Below the pieces are notes generated by a model that had not been told where the DNA came from, ran no database searches, and was given only the letters and a program-made list of their open reading frames with translations. From contig SVIW01000001.1 of the NCBI GenBank assembly GCA_015069295.1, positions 337,249 through 401,248 of the forward strand: a stretch of 64,000 nt of DNA, given 5' to 3'. Positions 55,274 to 63,822 of the stretch are shown here, piece by piece. Origin of the DNA: Clostridiales bacterium. GTDB taxonomy: Bacteria > Bacillota > Clostridia > Christensenellales > Borkfalkiaceae. The first letter of the stretch is position 1. The number at the start of each line of letters is the position of its first letter. The position numbers and the translations under genes are program-made.

Positions 55274-56005
55274 TTATTTGCGTTTTTTAGGCTTTGTACC
55301 GGGCAATCCGCCGTAATTGATTTTCTTTGTCTTTTGCGCCGCCGCCTCCGCTTGCTTGTCCGCAATCATTTGTTGGCGCAAATTTTTGTTGCGGCGCGCG
55401 TACGCACCCGCTATGTAAAACCCGCCCGAAACACCGATGGGGATAAGTGCAAACAGCAGGGAAAGGAAATAACTGATTCCCGCGCCCGTCGCGACGTTAG
55501 CGCAATAGATAGGCAATACCGACCAACCCGAAAGAATAAACCCGACAACCGCCGTACCCGTAAGCTCTCCGTCGATTTTCGATTGCTGACACCCGAAAAT
55601 AATACCGACGACAATCGTTACCAAAGAGATAATGCCGCCAACGACAAACCCCTTCCAAATACGGTATTCTTTTGCGTATTTATGGTTGGACATTTTATAT
55701 TCGTTGCCGTACACGTCCTGCGTAGCGCGTTTTACGTTCCCCGAAACGAGCATTTCGTAATGCGTGCCGCCCTGCGCCCAACCAATCAACGCGTTATACG
55801 CCGCCGCACAAACGATACAAACGCCCGTCCATACCTTGTCCGCAGACGACCACTTTGCCAATTCCCCCTCTTTCACGTCGCTGTACACGATCATCATCAA
55901 AATCGTGCCCGCGCAAAGGTACATAAACAACGCGGGGAGTGCGGATTTTACCATCTCCCAAACGTATCTGCCGCCTCTTTTTAACTTCTTTTTAATTTGT
56001 GCCAT
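55274..56005 (-). CDS. Multi-span membrane protein of unknown function
   Basis: A 243-aa protein I do not recognise. It starts basic (MAQIKKKLKRGGRYVWEMVKS), has five hydrophobic segments (about 21-41, 57-76, 117-138, 148-170, 178-200), and ends in a charged, Ala/Lys-rich tail (AYARRNKNLRQQMIADKQAE then KTKKINYGGLPGTKPKKRK). A soluble stretch near 85-110 (KRATQDVYGNEYKMSNHKYAKEY) sits between TM2 and TM3. GGGAGAAG precedes the ATG. It lies between the cyclo-ligase gene and rsmD on the same strand. It might be a lineage-specific family; no function is proposed. Confidence 0.7.
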   Translation of the reverse strand: MAQIKKKLKRGGRYVWEMVKSALPALFMYLCAGTILMMIVYSDVKEGELAKWSSADKVWTGVCIVCAAAYNALIGWAQGGTHYEMLVSGNVKRATQDVYGNEYKMSNHKYAKEYRIWKGFVVGGIISLVTIVVGIIFGCQQSKIDGELTGTAVVGFILSGWSVLPIYCANVATGAGISYFLSLLFALIPIGVSGGFYIAGAYARRNKNLRQQMIADKQAEAAAQKTKKINYGGLPGTKPKKRK

Positions 56006-56031
56006 ATTGCTTCTCCCAAATTTCTTTCGTT

Positions 56032-56637
56032 TTATTTTTCACAAGCACACAAAATCGTCTGCTTGTCCGTTACGATCGCGTCCAAACGCTTGTCCTCTTG
56101 CGTGTGCGGAATCGTATTGACGATTTGAAAATCAAAACAAAACCCAATCCGTTTCGCCGTCGGATACTTTTCAAAATACCGATCGTAATAGCCGCCGCCG
56201 TACCCCAGTCGGTTCCCTTCGTTGTCCACCGCCAAAAGCGGCGTTATTACCACGTCGGGCGCGGCGTTAAGGATTTCTCCCAAAGGCTCGCGTATGCCCA
56301 GTTTAGAAAGCGTGAAATCTTTCCCGTACTCTACGGCAAGCATTTCGCCCTTTTCAAGCCTTGGACAATACACCTCGTACCCCTCTTCTTGTAGGCGTTC
56401 TATCAAGCCGTCCGTAGCAAGCTCGGAAGAAAAGGAAAGATACACAAACACCTTTCTCTTCGTCCCTGCTCCGTCCTTTTTCAAAAACTCCAACAAATTC
56501 TCCGTAGCAAGCGAAGCTTTTACGTCCCGATTTTCGTTTTCCGCCCGCCGCCCTTTCATATAGGCGCGCAAGCCTTTTTTCCGTTCCTCCACCCCGCTAT
56601 GCGGCGTGGTTACAAACCGTAAATTATTCGTAGTCAT
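56032..56637 (-). CDS. 5-formyltetrahydrofolate cyclo-ligase
   Basis: This enzyme recycles 5-formyl-THF to 5,10-methenyl-THF with ATP. The 201-aa protein has the R-x-x-M/L-K-x-R start region (RKKGLRAYMKGRR), YLSFSSELATDGLIERL near 60, YCPRLEKGEMLAVEYG and the nucleotide-binding GNRLGYGGGYYDRYFEKY near 150. ATG at 56637 has CGGAG 7 nt upstream and overlaps the end of alr by 14 bp. The much longer ORF-track start runs through alr. It supports the folate cycle also served by thyA and folA. Confidence 0.92.
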   Translation of the reverse strand: MTTNNLRFVTTPHSGVEERKKGLRAYMKGRRAENENRDVKASLATENLLEFLKKDGAGTKRKVFVYLSFSSELATDGLIERLQEEGYEVYCPRLEKGEMLAVEYGKDFTLSKLGIREPLGEILNAAPDVVITPLLAVDNEGNRLGYGGGYYDRYFEKYPTAKRIGFCFDFQIVNTIPHTQEDKRLDAIVTDKQTILCACEK

Positions 56638-57679
56638 ACACAAACTCCGCACGCCTCGTCGCCGCACACAAAACCTCGTAGGAGATCGTGCCCGTCGCTT
56701 TTGCAATCTCGTCCGCGTCCATCATCACGGGAGTCCAAACGCCCCGCCGTCCGCCCTTACAAATACAAGCGTCCATACACAAGGGCTGTATGCGTTTTTT
56801 AGCGGCGATTCCGTTTTCCTTTCGTCGCAAGAAACCGTCCGCATACCCAAACCGCCGCACTGAAACTCTTTTCAATCCCTCGGTGTCCGCCACTCCGTAC
56901 CCAGCGCCGCCGTAAGAATACTTCCTTACCGCCGCCGTCGCCGCATAGACGGTCATTCCCTTTTCCAAGCAGAGCGCCTTTCCGACGCTTTTCGCTCTTC
57001 CTTGCAGTCCGTCGGGCAAATACCCGTACAAGCCTATCCCCACGCGCAACATATCAAAGGCGTATTCTTTACCCAATAACGCGCCGTAGGTCGCCCCCAA
57101 ATGCGCTGTTAAAGAGGGAAAATACCGTTTGCATACCGCAAGCATTCGCACGAACCTTTCCCGTTGAGAAAAAGAAGTTTCTTGTGCGCAAGTGTACAAA
57201 TGCGAATATAGACCCTCCACCCGCACGCAAGGATTTGCCTGCAAATACTTACAAAGCTTTCCTAGCGAAAACACGTCGCAGCCGTAGCGGTTCATACCCG
57301 TATTGACCTTTATATGTACCCGCAAGGACAACTGAAATTTTCGACAGAACTCCACGCACAGCTTCGCCGTATACAAATCGGGTACGCTGGCAATTAACCC
57401 TGCCGCACCGATTTCGTAGACGTCCTCTTCACAAAGCGGCGGAGTAAACACCAACACGTCCTTCCCCTGCGCCGCCGCGCGGATTGCCAAACCCTCTTCC
57501 CAAAGCGCCACCGCGAAACAGTCTACCCTACCCGACAGCGCCGCCACGACTTCTTCCGCGCCGTGTCCGTACGCGTTTGCCTTTACCACGGCGCAAAGCC
57601 GTTTCCCCGTCAACGCGGAAAACTTTTCCGCGTTGCGGCGTATTGAACCCAAATGTATTTCCGCCCTTACTTTTTGCAT
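56624..57679 (-). CDS. alr: Alanine racemase
   Basis: Alr makes D-alanine for peptidoglycan. The 351-aa PLP enzyme has the lysine motif CAVVKANAYGHGAEEV near residue 30, VHIKVNTGMNRYGCD near 125, and the C-terminal domain with the catalytic Tyr region GYGVADTEGLKRVSVRRFGYADGF. The C-terminus is slightly shorter than many Alr proteins. No Shine-Dalgarno site is obvious at the ATG. The cyclo-ligase gene overlaps its 3' end. Confidence 0.93.
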   Translation of the reverse strand: MQKVRAEIHLGSIRRNAEKFSALTGKRLCAVVKANAYGHGAEEVVAALSGRVDCFAVALWEEGLAIRAAAQGKDVLVFTPPLCEEDVYEIGAAGLIASVPDLYTAKLCVEFCRKFQLSLRVHIKVNTGMNRYGCDVFSLGKLCKYLQANPCVRVEGLYSHLYTCAQETSFSQRERFVRMLAVCKRYFPSLTAHLGATYGALLGKEYAFDMLRVGIGLYGYLPDGLQGRAKSVGKALCLEKGMTVYAATAAVRKYSYGGAGYGVADTEGLKRVSVRRFGYADGFLRRKENGIAAKKRIQPLCMDACICKGGRRGVWTPVMMDADEIAKATGTISYEVLCAATRRAEFVYDYE

Positions 57680-57721
57680 TCTTTATCGTATGCGCAAAGA
57701 CGGAAAAAGAGTACCTTTTGT

Positions 57722-58423
57722 TTATTTACTGAAAATAATACGGTGGCAGTTGTCGCACTCAATCGTCTCCCCGCCCGTCAATTTACTTCTTGCCGCAAGG
57801 GGCGGTTCCATACTACAGAACGGGCACCTCGTCCCCGCAAGCTCCCCGATAATCGGAAAAATACGCTCCTTTCTCTTCGTTTGATAAATTTCCATAACGT
57901 TTGCGGGCACGTCTACCGAAAGCGCGGAAAGCTGCGTTTCCAATTCCTTACGCTCAGGCTCGCGCGCCGCCTTTACCGCCTTGTATTTTTCCGAAACTTC
58001 GCCGTACTGTTTCTGCGCGGAAATAACCTGCTTTTTCAACTTTTGATATTCTGCGTCCAAAGCCTTAATATTCGCCGCCAAAGCGTTGATATCCACGCGC
58101 AGTTTCTTCAATTTTTCCACGATCGACTGCGCTTTTTTCTGATAGAACGCAATATCCGCGCCCCCCGTTACCAGCTCGTCAAGATGCTCGAAATCCTTCA
58201 AGGTTTCTTCCGTCTGCTCGTACTTAGCCGCAAGTGCCGCCGCCTCCGCCTTCAACGAAGTCGCCTTTACCTCTAACGAGTCCAACTTTTCAGGCGCCGT
58301 TTCCAAAAACTTTTTCACCTTTACGTATTCCTTTCTCTCGTCGCAGCCTGCGATTTCCCGTTCGAGCTTATACAATTTCGTATCGAGCTCTTGATACTTT
58401 AAAATAGATTGTAACTGTGCCAT
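57722..58423 (-). CDS. Coiled-coil protein with C-terminal C4 zinc ribbon
   Basis: A 233-aa protein: long coiled coil (residues 1-170, heptads rich in Leu, Glu and Lys) then a zinc ribbon with CPFC near 196 and CDNC near 220. This is the architecture of the zf-RING_7/CT398 family found in many bacteria, often next to the nif3-like gene as here. The family's role is unclear; members bind flagellar, secretion or sigma-54 partners in some species. GGGAGGAG precedes the ATG. It follows the nif3-like gene by 15 bp. Confidence 0.85.
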   Translation of the reverse strand: MAQLQSILKYQELDTKLYKLEREIAGCDERKEYVKVKKFLETAPEKLDSLEVKATSLKAEAAALAAKYEQTEETLKDFEHLDELVTGGADIAFYQKKAQSIVEKLKKLRVDINALAANIKALDAEYQKLKKQVISAQKQYGEVSEKYKAVKAAREPERKELETQLSALSVDVPANVMEIYQTKRKERIFPIIGELAGTRCPFCSMEPPLAARSKLTGGETIECDNCHRIIFSK

Positions 58424-58438
58424 ATAACTCTCCTCCCG

Positions 58439-59248
58439 TCAAAACAAATCTTCTTCGTGATATGTGCACGAAAGCGAAATTTTTTGACAGATTTTTTGAT
58501 AATATTTTTTAAAGCCGTAGCTTTCCGACGCGTAGTGGGTCAGTACGATTACCGCCATACCCCGCTCTTGCGCCATTGTCAACAAATGGTGTTTAAAATC
58601 GGAAGAAACCATAAGGTCCGCTCCCGAAGCCGCGGCAAACGCCACCGTTTCCTCGTCCGCGCCCGCCCCGCAAAAGGAAGCGATTTTCTTTATTTTTTTA
58701 TCCGCTTTTCCATAACTTAAAATACGCGCAGTCGAAAAAATCTTTTTTAAATTTTCCGTCAAAGCAGACAGCGGAATTTCCTCTACGCAATACGCTCTGC
58801 CGTACCCGCCGTCCTCCAAACAATGCATTCTTTCTTCTTTTGCAGGCGTTTCTTGTCCGTTTGCGCAAAAGCGAATCCCCTTCGCCAAATTTTCGTCGAT
58901 ACCGTCTTTTGCAACGTCCAAATTCAAATGCATCGAAATTACGGAAATCCCGTTTTTAATGCAGCGAATCAGCTTCGTTCCCACCACGGCGGGGTCGTTT
59001 ATCAAAACGTCCGATATCTTGCCGTAAATAGCGGGATGATGGGTAACGATAAGCTTTGCTCCCGTTTCAATCGCTTCGTCGATTGCCCCTTGCGTTAAAT
59101 CGAGGGAAAAAAGGATTTTTTCAATCTCTTCCCCCGAGTCCACCAACACGCCGCTGTTATCGTACGCGTGAAAGCGCGCGCAATATTCGTCGCTGAGCGC
59201 CTTGGGCGCAATCTCGTCCAAGACCTTGTAAATTTCATTTAATTTCAT
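58439..59248 (-). CDS. Nif3-like dinuclear metal centre protein (YqfO family)
   Basis: A 269-aa Nif3 family protein with a two-metal site: LIVTHHPAIYGKI near residue 65, MHLNLDVAKDGID (metal ligands) and the C-terminal DFKHHLLTMAQERGMAVIVLTHYASE. It is the short version without the central PII-like insert of Bacillus YqfO. The family has been proposed as GTP cyclohydrolase 1 type 2 but its reaction is not settled. It overlaps trmK by 14 bp; trmK-nif3-zinc ribbon is a conserved trio downstream of rpoD in Firmicutes. Confidence 0.92.
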   Translation of the reverse strand: MKLNEIYKVLDEIAPKALSDEYCARFHAYDNSGVLVDSGEEIEKILFSLDLTQGAIDEAIETGAKLIVTHHPAIYGKISDVLINDPAVVGTKLIRCIKNGISVISMHLNLDVAKDGIDENLAKGIRFCANGQETPAKEERMHCLEDGGYGRAYCVEEIPLSALTENLKKIFSTARILSYGKADKKIKKIASFCGAGADEETVAFAAASGADLMVSSDFKHHLLTMAQERGMAVIVLTHYASESYGFKKYYQKICQKISLSCTYHEEDLF

Positions 59249-59909
59249 TATTTAACACTCCGCATAAACGTTCGAGCCGTTTTTTCAATTCTTCGCGGCT
59301 TTCCTCTTGCAGCGCAGGTTCTCGTAAGTATTTGCGCAAATTGGACGCCTGCTTTTGCGTGCGCTTTAAAAACGCCTCGCCGCGCTCTTTTAAATTCTCT
59401 TTCCCAAACTCGTACTCCGCGTCCGTGTACGGAAAAAGCTGCTCTCCCGCGCCGCCGACGAGTACGTCGTAGAATTTTCCGTCCTCGAAGGTAAAATCCC
59501 GTTCGATATACCCGCCGTTTTCCAAGATATATCTACGAAGCTTTTCCGTATCGTGCATCGGCTGAAAGACGAAACGCTTGGGCATAAACCCGTACTTTTC
59601 ATCGGACAATATCCCGACAATCTCGCTGCCGCCCATTCCCGCAATTAAGACCTCGTCCGTGTCCTTCGGTACGCCGACGAACCCGCCGCCAAGCACGGGA
59701 ATTGCTTTCCCCGCGCGTATATACGCCGCCAACAGCTTTTCCGCTTTCGCCAAACTGCCTTTGCTGATATCGGACAAAATCGCCCGCTTGCAAAGCCCGC
59801 GCTGTAACATATACTCCGAACAATACCCGTGGTCGCATCCGACGTCCGCAAACGTCTCCGCCTTTTCCAGTAGCGAGCACAGGGCATCAATACGTTTTCC
59901 GTAACTCAT
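59235..59909 (-). CDS. trmK: tRNA (adenine-N1)-methyltransferase TrmK (A22)
   Basis: TrmK methylates N1 of A22 in tRNA. The 224-aa protein has a Rossmann SAM domain, FADVGCDHGYCSEYMLQRG near residue 19, and VLIAGMGGSEIVGIL near 90, with a C-terminal coiled coil, as in B. subtilis YqfN. Its ATG overlaps the rpoD stop by one base. It is the first of the trmK-nif3-zinc-ribbon group. All residues of motif I are intact. Confidence 0.93.
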   Translation of the reverse strand: MSYGKRIDALCSLLEKAETFADVGCDHGYCSEYMLQRGLCKRAILSDISKGSLAKAEKLLAAYIRAGKAIPVLGGGFVGVPKDTDEVLIAGMGGSEIVGILSDEKYGFMPKRFVFQPMHDTEKLRRYILENGGYIERDFTFEDGKFYDVLVGGAGEQLFPYTDAEYEFGKENLKERGEAFLKRTQKQASNLRKYLREPALQEESREELKKRLERLCGVLNNEIK

Positions 59910-60964
59910 TATTCGAGGAAATCTTTCAACTTTTTACTGCGGGAAGGATGACGGAGCTTTCTCAAAGCTTTCGCTTCGATTTGGCGGATACGTTCTCTCG
60001 TAACGTTAAATTCTCTGCCCACCTCTTCCAGCGTTCTGGGTTTGCCGTCGTCGATACCGTAGCGCAAACGCAAAACCTTTTCCTCTCTGGGGGTCAACGT
60101 ATCCAGCACGCCGAGGAGCTGTTCTTTGAGCATCGTAAACGCTACCGAATCGCTGGGAGTGGTCGTCTTTTCGTCCTCGATGAAATCTCCCAAATGGCTG
60201 TCTTCTTCCTCGCCGATAGGCGTTTCCAAGGACACGGGGTCCTGCGCTATTTTTTGGATTTCGCGCACGCGTTCTTCCGTTACGCCCATTTTTTCCGAAA
60301 TTTCCGCAGGCGTGGGCTCTCTGCCCAGCTCCTGCAAAAGAAGTCTTTGCACACGGGTCAATTTGTTAATCGTTTCGACCATATGCACGGGAATACGAAT
60401 GGTACGCGCCTGATCGGCGATAGCACGGGTAATCGATTGACGAATCCACCACGTTGCGTAGGTGGAAAATTTAAAGCCCTTTTGATAATCGAATTTTTCC
60501 ACCGCTTTCATCAAGCCCAAGTTCCCTTCCTGAATCAAATCCAAGAAAAGCATACCGCGGCCGACGTAACGCTTTGCAATGGAAACGACAAGACGGAGGT
60601 TTGCCTCGGAAAGCCGTCTTTTCGCCGCTTCGTCCTCTTCCTGCATACGCTTTGCCAAATCGACCTCTTCCTCCGCTGAAAGCAGGGGCACCCTACCGAT
60701 GTCCTTTAAATACATCTTTACGGGGTCGTCCAAACCGATATCGGAAAGCGCCTGTTCAAAGAGCTCTTTATCCCTTTGGTCCTCGTCTACGATTTGGATA
60801 CCCTCTTCCGCCAACGATTTGTACACGTAGTCCATCTGCGTTGCGTTCGTGTCGTATTTCTCCATAATATCGCAAAGCGCGTTGGTGGAAATGCTCCCCT
60901 TCTTTCCGTAGTTGCTGACGATGCCCGCCAAGATTTCATTGAGTTTTTGATCGGATATATTCAC
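59909..60964 (-). CDS. rpoD: Housekeeping sigma factor SigA (RpoD)
   Basis: SigA directs RNA polymerase to -35/-10 promoters like those found here. The 351-aa protein has a short region 1.1, region 1.2 ([21 protein letters not shown]), 2.1-2.4 ([49 protein letters not shown]), region 3, and 4.1-4.2 ([51 protein letters not shown]). It starts at GTG with GGAGG 8 nt upstream. It follows dnaG by 36 bp in the classic dgt-dnaG-rpoD set. Confidence 0.98.
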   Translation of the reverse strand: MNISDQKLNEILAGIVSNYGKKGSISTNALCDIMEKYDTNATQMDYVYKSLAEEGIQIVDEDQRDKELFEQALSDIGLDDPVKMYLKDIGRVPLLSAEEEVDLAKRMQEEDEAAKRRLSEANLRLVVSIAKRYVGRGMLFLDLIQEGNLGLMKAVEKFDYQKGFKFSTYATWWIRQSITRAIADQARTIRIPVHMVETINKLTRVQRLLLQELGREPTPAEISEKMGVTEERVREIQKIAQDPVSLETPIGEEEDSHLGDFIEDEKTTTPSDSVAFTMLKEQLLGVLDTLTPREEKVLRLRYGIDDGKPRTLEEVGREFNVTRERIRQIEAKALRKLRHPSRSKKLKDFLE

Positions 60965-61000
60965 CTTTTTATCCTCCGTTTATACAATCCAAATTCTTTA

Positions 61001-62803
61001 TTATTTTAATTTTCTTTTCCTTTTCAACGCTTCGCCGAGTTCTTTCGTTACCGCCCGACGTTCGTTCTCGTCCGTAGCCGCCGCGTACCGCGCGTTCAGC
61101 TTTGCGATTTCTTCTTCCAACTGCGCCTTTTGCAGCGTTTTTAAGCTGTCGTTAAAAAACCGCTCCGCCGTTTCGCCCAACAACTTGTCCCCGTAATTAA
61201 AATCGAGAATGGCGTTAAATTCTTTGCTGTTTTCGTCCAAGATCTCAAACAGCTCGGTGGGGCGAATCCGTTCTCCCGCCTTTTCCCTATCCGTAATATA
61301 CCCCGCGATAAGGATATGCGTTTCGTCGTAGAACGACAAGCTTTCGATGGGCACGTCCTTGGCGTACGGCGCTGAAAAAAGCTTTGCCGCCAAGATGAAA
61401 CGTTTGGCTTTTAAATGCTTGTCCGTCGCCCTATCCGCCTCGGCGATTTTTTCCACCTGCGGAGTCGCCGTTTCTTCCGTTTTTATGCTTTGCAAATCCC
61501 GCTCTAAGGCGTGATAGGTAACCCCCGTTTTATCCCGAAGCTTTTTCAAAAGCTCCTCTTTTACGCTCTCTCGTTCCGCCGTCCGCACGATGGCGAGCGC
61601 CTGCGCGATAAACTGACGCTTGTCCTCCGTACGGGTCAGGTCGAATTTCCGCTCTAACGCGTGCAAACGGTAATCGATAACGGGCATTGCGGCGTCCAGA
61701 CATTTTTGGTAGGCGTCCGCGCCCTGCCTTGCCACGTCGTCGGGGTCGAGTCCGTCGGGCATCGGCACTACGCGCACCTGAATCCCCGCTTCTTCCAAAA
61801 TCTCCAAGCCGCGAAGGTCGGCTTTTTGTCCTGCAAAGTCGCCGTCGTAGCTGACCAGCACGTTATCCGTGTACCGTTTTATCAGCCTTGCCTGCTCTTT
61901 GGTCAACGAAGTGCCCATTGAGGCGACGACGTTTTTAAAGCCCGCTTGATAGAGGGAAATGGTATCCATATACCCCTCGACCATAATCACTTCTTTTATC
62001 GGCTGCTCCCGCTTTAACTTTTTCAAGAGATTGACGTTGTACAGCGTCTTGCTCTTGTCAAACAGCATCGTTTCCTTAGTGTTTTTGTATTTCCCAAAGT
62101 CCACCTTTTTCAAGACCCTGCCGCCAAAGCCGATTACCTCGTCAAAGGCGTTGATAATCGGGAAAATCAGTCTGCCGCCCTGCGCATCGAACAGTCTTCC
62201 GTTCTTTTGGCTGGGGGCAAGCACGCCGCTGTCCACAAGGTCCTCTTTAAAATATCCCTTCCCCGCCAAATACTCGGGCAAGGAATAAAAATCCAAAGAC
62301 GCGCCCAAGCCGAACTTTTTCACCGTCGTCGGGGAAAGCCCGCGCCGCGCGATATAGGCAAGATGTTCTTCCGCGCGCTCGTCTCCGCTGTACAGATTGG
62401 AAAGATAGAATTTTGCCGAATCGAGCAATATTTTCGCCATATTGTCCCGCTTTTTCTTCTTCCGCAGGGATTCTTCCGTATCGAAATTGTTTTCCGGCAC
62501 GGTCATTTTCGCCCGCGCCGCCAAAATCCTTACCGCACCCATAAAATCCGTCGATTCGATTTCCTGCACGAATTTGATGACGTCGCCCGACTCTTGACAG
62601 CCAAAGCAGTGATAGAACTGTTCGCCCTCGTTGACGGCAAAAGACGGAGTCTTTTCGTGATGGAAAGGACAGCAAGCCCAATAGTTTCCGCCCTTTCTAT
62701 CGACCGCGACGTAGCTGCGGATAACCTCTACGATATCGTTTCTTTGTTTTAGGTCCCTTAAAAACGAAGCAAACTCCGATTCGAAACCTCTTCCTCCGCT
62801 CAC
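61001..62803 (-). CDS. dnaG: DNA primase DnaG
   Basis: DnaG makes RNA primers for replication. The 600-aa chain has the zinc-binding domain (CPFHHEKTPSFAV and HCFGCQESGDV, near 45-75), the TOPRIM catalytic core (MVEGYMDTISL, SYDGDFAGQKA), and a C-terminal helicase-binding region. The ORF-track start 31 codons upstream runs into dgt. The GTG at 62803 overlaps the dgt TGA (GTGA) and has AGGAGG 5 nt upstream, so it is chosen. The operon order dgt-dnaG-rpoD is typical of Firmicutes. Confidence 0.96.
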   Translation of the reverse strand: MSGGRGFESEFASFLRDLKQRNDIVEVIRSYVAVDRKGGNYWACCPFHHEKTPSFAVNEGEQFYHCFGCQESGDVIKFVQEIESTDFMGAVRILAARAKMTVPENNFDTEESLRKKKKRDNMAKILLDSAKFYLSNLYSGDERAEEHLAYIARRGLSPTTVKKFGLGASLDFYSLPEYLAGKGYFKEDLVDSGVLAPSQKNGRLFDAQGGRLIFPIINAFDEVIGFGGRVLKKVDFGKYKNTKETMLFDKSKTLYNVNLLKKLKREQPIKEVIMVEGYMDTISLYQAGFKNVVASMGTSLTKEQARLIKRYTDNVLVSYDGDFAGQKADLRGLEILEEAGIQVRVVPMPDGLDPDDVARQGADAYQKCLDAAMPVIDYRLHALERKFDLTRTEDKRQFIAQALAIVRTAERESVKEELLKKLRDKTGVTYHALERDLQSIKTEETATPQVEKIAEADRATDKHLKAKRFILAAKLFSAPYAKDVPIESLSFYDETHILIAGYITDREKAGERIRPTELFEILDENSKEFNAILDFNYGDKLLGETAERFFNDSLKTLQKAQLEEEIAKLNARYAAATDENERRAVTKELGEALKRKRKLK

Positions 62804-63822
62804 GTAATACCTCCTAACGAAAACGTTTCGGGGATAAACAACCCCTCGAATACGCTGATTGCGTATCTGTCCGTCATACCCGACAGATAATCGCATACTA
62901 CCCGCTCTTTATCCGCGTTTTCCAAAAGCCGCAGATAGGGCGGGGGCAATTTTTCAACGTTTTTCATAAAATACGCAAACATTTGCGCCAACATTCTTTC
63001 CGAACGCTCCTGTATCGACTTGTTTGCCAACTCGTATACCCTCTCGAACATAAACGAGCGCAGTTCGTGAATCGCCGAAGACATCTCCTTAGACATCCGT
63101 ACGAAAGGCTTGCCGTAGGAAAATTTCCAAATATCCGTAATAGCGGAATTGATTCGTCCTTTCGTACCCTGCCCCAGCACCTCAATCGCGCTCTTGGGCA
63201 AATCCTCGTTTTTTAAAATCCCCGCGCGAATGGCGTCTTCAATGTCGTGATTGATATAGGCGATACGGTCGGCAAGCGAAACCGCCTCCCCTTCCAAGGT
63301 CGCGGGCGTACCCGTACTCTTATGTTGCAAAATCCCGTCTCGAACCTCGGCGGTAAGGTTAAGCCCCTGCCCGTCCTTTTCAATGATATCCACGACGCGG
63401 ATAGACTGTTCGTTATGCAAAAACCCGTGCGAAGAGAGTTTGTCCAAAACTCTTTCACCCACGTGTCCAAAGGGGGTATGCCCCAAGTCGTGCCCCAAAG
63501 CAATCGCTTCGGCAAGGTCCTCGTTTAAGCGCAGCGAACGGGCAATCGAGCGGGCGATTTGCGACACGTCAAGTGTATGCGTTAAACGGGTAATGTAATG
63601 ATCGCCCTGCGGAGAAAAGAACACCTGCGTTTTGTTTTTCAACCGCTTGAACGAATTACTGTAAATAATCCTATCCCGATCCCTTTGAAAGTCGGTGCGG
63701 AAATCGCAACGTTTTTCTTCCCGCGCTCTACCCAGCGTGTCCGCCGAGTGCATTGCGTAGGGCGAAAGCGTTGCTTTTTCGTTGGCGTAAATACGCTCTC
63801 TTACGCAAGTATATTCTTCCAC
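62800..63822 (-). CDS. dgt: dGTP triphosphohydrolase-like HD protein
   Basis: A 340-aa deoxyguanosinetriphosphate triphosphohydrolase-like protein. HD-domain metal ligands are in RLTHTLDVSQIAR near residue 83, LGHDLGHTPFGHVGE near 110, and LADRIAYINHDIEDAI near 185; the N-terminal DFRTDFQRDRDRIIYSNSFKRLKNKTQVF is a family signature. Members cleave dNTPs to nucleoside and tripolyphosphate. It starts at GTG with AGGAGG 8 nt upstream. dnaG follows with a 4-bp overlap. Confidence 0.93.
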   Translation of the reverse strand: MEEYTCVRERIYANEKATLSPYAMHSADTLGRAREEKRCDFRTDFQRDRDRIIYSNSFKRLKNKTQVFFSPQGDHYITRLTHTLDVSQIARSIARSLRLNEDLAEAIALGHDLGHTPFGHVGERVLDKLSSHGFLHNEQSIRVVDIIEKDGQGLNLTAEVRDGILQHKSTGTPATLEGEAVSLADRIAYINHDIEDAIRAGILKNEDLPKSAIEVLGQGTKGRINSAITDIWKFSYGKPFVRMSKEMSSAIHELRSFMFERVYELANKSIQERSERMLAQMFAYFMKNVEKLPPPYLRLLENADKERVVCDYLSGMTDRYAISVFEGLFIPETFSLGGIT

